Made by a program: the position numbers and the translations under genes. Of a stretch of 63,321 nucleotides of DNA, positions 57,123 through 63,321 are shown piece by piece. Source of the stretch: Cylindrodendrum hubeiense (taxonomy: Eukaryota; Ascomycota; Sordariomycetes; Hypocreales; Nectriaceae); the NCBI GenBank assembly GCA_014621425.1, contig JAANBB010000224.1, forward strand, positions 1-63,321. Direction: 5' to 3'. The notes beneath the pieces are model-generated. The model made no database searches. It saw nothing but the letters and a program-made list of their open reading frames with translations, and had not been told where the DNA came from. Position 1 is the first letter of the stretch; each line of letters begins with the position of its first letter.

Positions 57123-59259
57123 ATGGAAGCCGCAGCAGCCCGCGCCGCCGCTCGCGACCGCTGGGGCGAGTTTGGCGGCCGCACGCCGTCCCAGCTCCAG
57201 CGCTTCATCCAGGCCGCCTGCAGTCCCGAGAACTTCGAGCCCAACCTAGCCCTCAACCTCGAGATCTGCGACCTCATCAACTCCAAGAAGGGCAACGCCC
57301 CGCGCGAGGCCGCCACCGCCATTGTCAGCTACATCAACCACCGCAACCCGAACGTCGCCCTCCTCGCCCTCAACCTCCTCGACATCTGCGTCAAAAACTG
57401 CGGCTATCCCTTCCACCTGCAAATCAGCACCAAGGACTTCCTCAATGAGCTCGTCAGGAGGTTCCCCGAGCGCCCGCCCATTCGCGCCACTCGCGTCCAG
57501 GCAAAGATCCTCGAGGCCATCGAGGAGTGGCGGGGCACGATATGCGATACCAGCCGGTACAGGGAGGACCTTGGTTTCATCCGGGATATGCACCGTCTGT
57601 TGAGCTACAAGGGCTACGTCTTCCCAGAGGTGCGGGTAGAAGATGCCGCCGTTCTGAACCCCAGCGATGTAAGTCTCCCCTATTCCTATCTTGACACCAC
57701 CCTTGCTGACACTACGTCAAGAACTTAAAGTCGGCCGAAGAGATGGAGGAGGAGGAGCGCGAGGCGCAATCAGCCAAGCTCCAAGAACTCATCCGTCGCG
57801 GGGCCGAGGACTTGCAAGAGGCCAATCGCCTCATGAAGATCATGGCTGGCTACGATACCCGATCCAAGACCGATTACCGGGCAAAGGCCGCTGAGGACGT
57901 CGGCAAGATTCAGGCCAAGGCACGCCTGCTGGAGGAGCGCCTAGAGGCTTTCCAAGAAGGCGACACCATGCAGGACGGTGACGTCTTCAGCGAACTGGCC
58001 GCTGCCCTGCAGAGCGCTCAACCCAAGATCCAGAAGATGTGCGAGGAAGAGTCGGACGACCACGAGGCTGTGGCGAAGCTCTTGGAGATCAACGACAGCA
58101 TACACCGGACAGTTGAGCGGTATAAGTTGATGAAGAAGGGCGACGTAGCGGCGGCCGCCAAGATCGCAGCCGGTGCCCCCCCATCGTCGGTTACCGCCAC
58201 CGCCAGCTCCTCGAGCGCTGCCAACGAGCTGTCTCTCATCGACTTCGATGCCGAGCCATCAGCCACCAACGGCAATGGTAACGGCAACGGCAACAACGGC
58301 GTGGGCTCAAGTAGCTCCCCTGCGCCTCCCGGTGCCACCGGCATCGAGAACGATCTCCTTGGCCTTGATATTGGCGGACAGGCCGCCTCCTTTGGGCAAG
58401 GCGGTAACATCGCCCTCGGCTTTGGCGCAAACCAGAGTAAGCTTCCCAATCCACCTTCAACCATGACATTAACGTACTAACCACCATCCCAGACATCCCC
58501 GGCCCTGCTCTTCTCTCCTCGGTAACCCAGGACAACTCCGCCAAGGGACCCGTCACCCACCAGCCAACGCCTCCTCCATTCTCCCAGTTCGCCGGCTTCA
58601 ACTCCCAGCCGCCTTCGCAGTCCTCCACCCCCCAGCTCCCTCTCAACCAGCAGTCGGTCCACGCCCCGCCACCGCAGCCCGCCTCGGATCCCTTCGCGGC
58701 CCTCGGATCGCCGCTGAGCATGTCGCAGCGTGCCTCACCTGCTCCTCCGGCCCAGCCCGCCCCAGCCGCGTCCAACGATGACGATGAGTGGAACTTCTCT
58801 TCGGCGCTGCCCCCTGACGCGCCCACCAAGCCTGCTGAGCACCGCACCACCGTCAGCAACACCAACCTTCACATCGAAATGCTCGCCAACCGAACCCCCC
58901 CTGGCAGCAATTCCATGACCATCAACTTTGCCTTCACCAACAACCTGGCCCAACCCATCAGCGAACTGCACTTCCAGCTCGCTGTCACAAAGGTAAGCAA
59001 CGAAACAAACGCACTCGTCTCCAACGCATTGTATATTCTAACTCTCCTCCAGGGCTACGAACTCCAACTCCAGGCCCAGACCGGGCGCGACCTCGCCCCC
59101 AAGCAGAGCCGCGGTATCACCCAACAGGTTCAGGTCTGGCACGCCGGCAACCGCGCCCAAAAGGTCGACTCGGCCAAGCTGCGCTGGCGCGCCGCCTACA
59201 AGATCGCCGGCCAGCAGACCAACGAGATGGGTGCTGTGCCCGAGTTCAGCATTGCATGA
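57123..59259 (+). CDS. GGA: GGA-type clathrin adaptor (VHS-GAT-GAE)
   Basis: Four exons, 57123..57668, 57722..58436, 58493..58992 and 59053..59259, encode 655 residues; introns are 53, 56 and 60 nt. Residues of about 15-155 are a VHS domain (LQRFIQAACSPENFEPNLAL, LLALNLLDICVKNCGYPFH). Residues of about 190-310 are the GAT domain, with LIRRGAEDLQEANRLMKIMA and the helical region ending IHRTVERYKLM. A hinge rich in Ser, Pro and Gln contains two clathrin-box-like motifs, LIDFD and LLGLD. The last 120 residues are the GAE (gamma-adaptin ear) domain: LHIEMLANR, MTINFAFTNNLAQPISELHF, QLQAQTGRDLAPKQSRGITQ. Known role: Arf-GTP-dependent sorting of cargo from the trans-Golgi to endosomes with clathrin. 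Yeast has two paralogues; whether this fungus has one or two cannot be seen. Confidence 0.97.
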
Positions 59260-60144
59260 GGGATGAGACGAGAATGAAAGTAGTTATGAGGAGGAAAGAG
59301 GGAATTGTTTTACCGCGTGAATGACGCGTGCGTGGACTTCACAAAGGAAAAAGCGTACCAGCGGGTGGTTTATACGGGGATCTCACCTCGTCATGTTTTT
59401 CAAGACCATATTGCACCACATGTAGGGGCCACGAAATAGCAGTAGACTTGTAGGAAGTATTTCCCAAGTTGGGGAAGACATGGTTTTATCAATCAAAGCA
59501 GTTTAGGATGTGGTCATGACGAAGAGTTGCACCATTATCTTGCCCGCCTCTCCCCTCAAACCTTTTGCTCATCACCGAGTTTACGTAAACATAGAAAGCT
59601 TATTTAGAGAGCCATGTGTCGTCTCACATTTCATCAACTCCTATTCTACATCTCTACCCCGGTCGTTGAACCGCCTCTGGTTGTACTTCTCTCTTCGACT
59701 TTGAGGTCCATCTCTCTCCCAAGTCTGCTCTGTCATTTCATCCTCTGTTGTCCTCTGTTGTCCTGTGAAACGCCGGAATTCGAGACCTGGGTTCCCGTAC
59801 ATGTGAAATCCCAAACACGCGCCAATTCTCCAACACTCCATAAAAACTCAAACAGGCCATGATCGGCCAACAATGCTCCGCGATGCGGAAATTAAGAAAA
59901 AGGAAACAAAATCAACGGAATCGTCATGGAATGCGTGCAGGCGCAGTCAAAAAAAAAAAAGGGCCTGAACAAGGGTGCAGGGGAGACCCTCTGCAAAATC
60001 TAAAGGACTCCGTTCAGACCGTTCATTACATATCGGCCAGTGGGCTTCGGGAGAAGAGTACCATGCTCTCGCTCCGTCTAGCGCCTGGTTCCGACGCGAA
60101 TATCGTGAGAAACGATTAGTGCATCTTGTAGTCAGGTTCGACCA
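59260..60144. other. Convergent 3' region, GGA/HPC2
   Basis: About 885 bases between convergent stops, holding both 3' UTRs. It includes a 12-base A run. A short plus-strand frame at 59859 is not credible. Confidence 0.5.
59949..59960. repeat. A homopolymer, 12 bases
   Basis: Twelve consecutive A in the convergent 3' region. Simple repeat. Confidence 0.9.
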
Positions 60145-62169
60145 TTAAGCACCCAGCTCGCTGACAGCGAATGAGGGGGTCGTTGGCTGGAGTGAATAGC
60201 CATGTGTCGGGGTTTTAGCCAGCTGAGCCAAGCTCTCTCGCTCGGCCTTTTCGCGTTCGCGCTGGGCCTTTTCTGACTTGGTAATACGTGGCTTTCTCGT
60301 AATGGAGCCTCCTCGGGATCCTGGGCCGCCACCGCGACCGGAACCAGCTCCGCCACGGGTCGAGGCTCCGCGGCCACCACCACGGCTTCCTCGGCCGCCA
60401 CGTCCACGCTTGACAGGGCCATCGTGACTGCGATTTCGTTAGCATCTTATGAGAATATTCGGGCATCGCGAGTACATACCCTGCTGCAGGTTTCTCTACC
60501 TCGGCACCAAGGGGCCCGAGTAGACAAAGAACCCATCACGGCTAGCCGCCGCCTGAGCCTCCCAGAGAAGCTCAGAATCATCCACAAAGTCGTCGTCGAC
60601 GTCGTATTGGTCCTCTTTGAAATTGCGCTTCTTCTTCGGTTTCGCTTGGGCGTCCGGACCACTGGTGCCGCCATTCTCGCCATTCTCGGGGTTGCTACCC
60701 TCAGCATCGGACAAGTCCACCGACATCTCATCACCGGATTCACGACCAGACTCGACCTTCTCCAGTGAGGCAGCGGCTGCGGCAATTCGAGCCTTTCGGT
60801 CACGATTGGCGGCCAAGCGGGGATGCAGCGCGTCCCATCCATAGCGGTCTTCTGCCATTCGCATGAAGTTGACATACTTGTTTGTCTCTCCTGCTTGAAT
60901 CGGAATAGTGAGAACAATAGTCGGCGTTTGTAGTTCCTCGCCAGGCTTGGCCCTCCCAAAGTCGAGGATAGATCGTCCCTCGCTTTCCTGGAGGTCATCT
61001 AGGTTGTCCGTCTTTGGAGTCGAGACACCAGTGTGGGGTTTCTGCTTGGGCGATACCTTCTTGATCGGGCCATTGGAGATTGTGGTGAAATTGGACTCCT
61101 TAATAACAGGTCGTTGCACAGGAGGTGGAGGTGGGGGTGGGTTCTTGGTGACTTCTGGGGCAAGAGAGCGCGAAGATGGTGTGGGTGTTGACACTACTCG
61201 CGGTTGATTAGAAGGCGAAGGCGGCAATGAAGGCTCCTGAGCCTGGAATCGCGGCTGGGTCGAGGCAGGCTGGTACGTGGTATGCGAATGGTTAGGTGAC
61301 GAAGTCGGAGGGGCCGAGGGTTCGAGCAGGCTGGCAATGGTGGGAGAGCGATTAGGCATCTGAGTCGGAGCTCTAGGAGAGCCAGAAGCAGATCCATAGG
61401 GATTGTGAGAGACCATTGACTCGCGCACAGGATCGATCTTGCCACGAATAGGATCGTAGCTCTGGCCGCTTGTGCGCACAGGGATTGCGGCAGTGTTAGA
61501 TGGCGAAGACTGCGGAGGCGGCTGCGGAGGATCCGAGTTCAAGATATTTTGCATCGACCCAGGGTAATGTTCTCGTTTGGGTATCTTGGGCGAGTAACGC
61601 TGCTCGGGCTGATGGGAATGCTGCTGCTGGTGTTGCGGTTGGGCGGGCGACGAGGCGGTCATGTTAGAGACGTCCGAGACACGTGGCTGGCGCGATGCAA
61701 TGGCGGCGAGGGTCTTGGAATCAGAAGGTGACTCGGGGTCGCCATCAGAGGCAAGAGCAATCTTGCGCTTTCGCTGGATGGGTTGTATATTGGAATCGCG
61801 AGACTTTCGGGGTTTACGGGTGGCCTTGGGGACGTCGGAGCCGTCAGCGTTCTTGGGCTTCACCACGGAGCCAGGCTTGCGGCCAGGCTTCTTCCGCGGC
61901 ACGCCGGCAGCTGTCAGCTGCACCCACTGGTTGTCGACCAACGCATATCGTCTGGGGGGACCCGTGGCAGGCTGAGGGGGCATGGGCGGCGGCGGCGGTT
62001 GGCCGGCTTTGTCGTGTCCGACGACAATCTCCTCCATGTCGTTACGGGTGCGGTTACGGGGTTGTCGCGACGGAGAGCCTGGTTCTGAGAGAGACCCTGA
62101 GGGCGGCGAGGAGAGCTCACCAGCGGATGAGTCGTATCGCGACATAGACGTGTCGCCAGTCGCGGTCAT
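60145..62169 (-). CDS. HPC2: Hpc2-type subunit of the HIR histone chaperone
   Basis: Two exons, 62169..60500 and 60427..60145, encode 650 residues in the model that keeps the frame. The start is the ATG at 62169; the frame is open upstream only from a TTG, and an in-frame ATG also lies at 62145. Most of the protein is Ser/Pro-rich and disordered, with an AT-hook-like KKPGRKPG near residue 95. The defining Hpc2-related domain is at the end of exon 1: YDVDDDFVDDSELLWEAQ, then DGFFVYSGPLVP. Exon 2 is a GR/RGG-rich tail with a charged helix. Known role: the HIR complex deposits H3-H4 outside S phase and represses histone genes; the domain is shared with human ubinuclein. The junction is uncertain. 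The only in-frame donor is GTAGAG, giving a 72-nt intron. The better donor GTATGT 20 bases on gives a 52-nt intron and the phase needed for exon 2, but lies after a TAG in this frame. Confidence 0.86.
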
Positions 62170-63321
62170 ACCGATGCAGGGAATTATCCCAGGGTGGTCC
62201 CTTAATGCACCAGGGCGGAAAGGCGCCAATGCTCCTCCGATGGGAGACTAGCGCGTGAGAGATGACTCGCCGGGTGCGGAAACAGGAATCATGAGCAGCG
62301 AGCGACGACAGGAAAAATAGTGATTCGGTGCGCGGGATGGGTGGCCGTGATTCAATCCACCAAAGGTTGAAAGTTGGACGAGCGAGCGATTGGTGGTTGG
62401 CGGTTGGCAGTTGGCAGCGGGCGGGCGCGGAGTAGGTGAGCTGCAACTACAATACCTGGGGAAGGTACACAGCGCTGCACAATCGCCTTGGTCAGGTACC
62501 AAGTACAGTGGGCGAGTGGATGGCGGGCTGCGCGGCCGGGAACGTCGGCGGGCTATGAGTGGCCAGAAAATGGGCCAGGCGGATGGTGGAGCTGCGACTC
62601 TGAATAGCCTCACGACGCTGCGTCAGGCGACGACGACGGCGGTCGAGCGGGCTGCGAGTGCGAAAAAACGGCCCGGATGCGGGGGGCGGACGGATTCGAG
62701 GGCGGTGGCAGACGCTGCAGCTCTGGGCACGGCAGATGGTGGTAATTTAGTGATGGTTCGGATGCCGAAAGGATGCCGAATTGATGGATTTGAGGAAATG
62801 CGGCCAGTTTACGCAGGATGATTGTTGAAGAAAAAGGGCGGGTGGGAGAGGTTGAGAGGGAGAGGGAGAAGGGGAAAAGGGAAAGGAAATGGGAGATGGG
62901 GATGGCTACGTTTTTTTTCGGGACGACAACATTTCTTATTTTCTGGCGGGAAGGAGAAAAACGGGGCAAGCCAGCAGCAGGCAAAGCAGCAAGCTGGTGC
63001 TGCTGCGCGCGCACGACACCGGCACGAGGAAACGAGAGGGGGGCCGACCAGCATCATTCTGGCAATGGGAAATTTTATTATTAAACGCGAATTAAACATC
63101 GGCCTCGGCCATCTGGGGCGGGCGGAAGGTCATCAGCCAAGGATCGGATGTGGATGTGGAAGTGGGAAGGGGGGACGAGGGACGAGGGGCGGAGGGAACG
63201 AGCCTACACGACGCTACGCTGCGGATGGATGTGCGAATAGCAGCAACGCCATGGCTGCCTCAGACCAGACCGCCGGTCACAGTTGATACCGGTATCAGAT
63301 GGGCCGCACGGATTGGGGAAG
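62170..63321. other. HPC2 upstream region, right window edge
   Basis: About 1.15 kb with no supported gene. The coding strand of HPC2 is pyrimidine-rich at 62800-62900 (CCTTTTCCC and CTCTC runs), consistent with promoter or leader sequence. Short open frames on both strands are low-complexity. Confidence 0.5.

Overview
The window reads as nuclear DNA of a filamentous ascomycete, most likely a sordariomycete and perhaps Hypocreales (inference; no rRNA or other marker gene is present to fix it). Coding exons are interrupted by short introns of mostly 50-70 nt with GTAAGT/GTATGT-type donors and CTAAC-like branch sites. The proteins include a CAP20-type perilipin and a GPI-type CFEM protein, both typical of filamentous fungi. 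I assembled 16 intact protein genes by joining exons by hand and checking that every junction keeps the reading frame. A 17th locus is a possible frameshifted gene.

Left part (1-28.5 kb), gene-poor. BCD1 (box C/D snoRNP assembly) and a DENN-domain protein lie on the minus strand. They are followed by about 8.8 kb with no convincing gene, the CAP20 perilipin, another 5.9 kb of non-coding DNA, a pirin, a CFEM surface protein and 4.6 kb more of non-coding DNA. The empty stretches are rich in short tandem repeats and in the palindrome TACGTA, which I found only between genes.

Right part (28.5-63.3 kb), housekeeping and denser. In order: ribonucleotide reductase large subunit (-), TatD nuclease (+), CENP-N/Chl4-type kinetochore protein (-), PDAP1-type phosphoprotein (+), SURF6/Rrp14 (+), Vps74/GOLPH3 (-), an unidentified membrane protein (-), mitochondrial IF2 (+), Tsr3 (-), a broken glycine-rich ORF (-), a class 3 lipase-like protein (-), GGA adaptor (+) and an Hpc2-type HIR subunit (-). 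The genes mostly alternate as divergent pairs sharing promoters and convergent pairs sharing 3' ends.

The genes do not form a pathway cluster. Loose themes recur: rRNA and snoRNP biogenesis (BCD1, SURF6/Rrp14, TSR3), Golgi/endosome traffic (DENN protein, Vps74, GGA), lipid handling (CAP20, lipase-like protein), and S-phase, chromatin or chromosome functions (RNR1, Hpc2, Chl4). I found no CRISPR, no intact transposon, no convincing tRNA or rRNA gene, and no clear new multi-gene system. The points most worth a second look are the Hpc2 exon 1 end, the frameshifted glycine-rich locus, the stop-free intron in IF2, the tiny first exons, the RNR1 last exon that alone encodes the redox tail, and tRNA-like box pairs near 45.2-45.7 kb.
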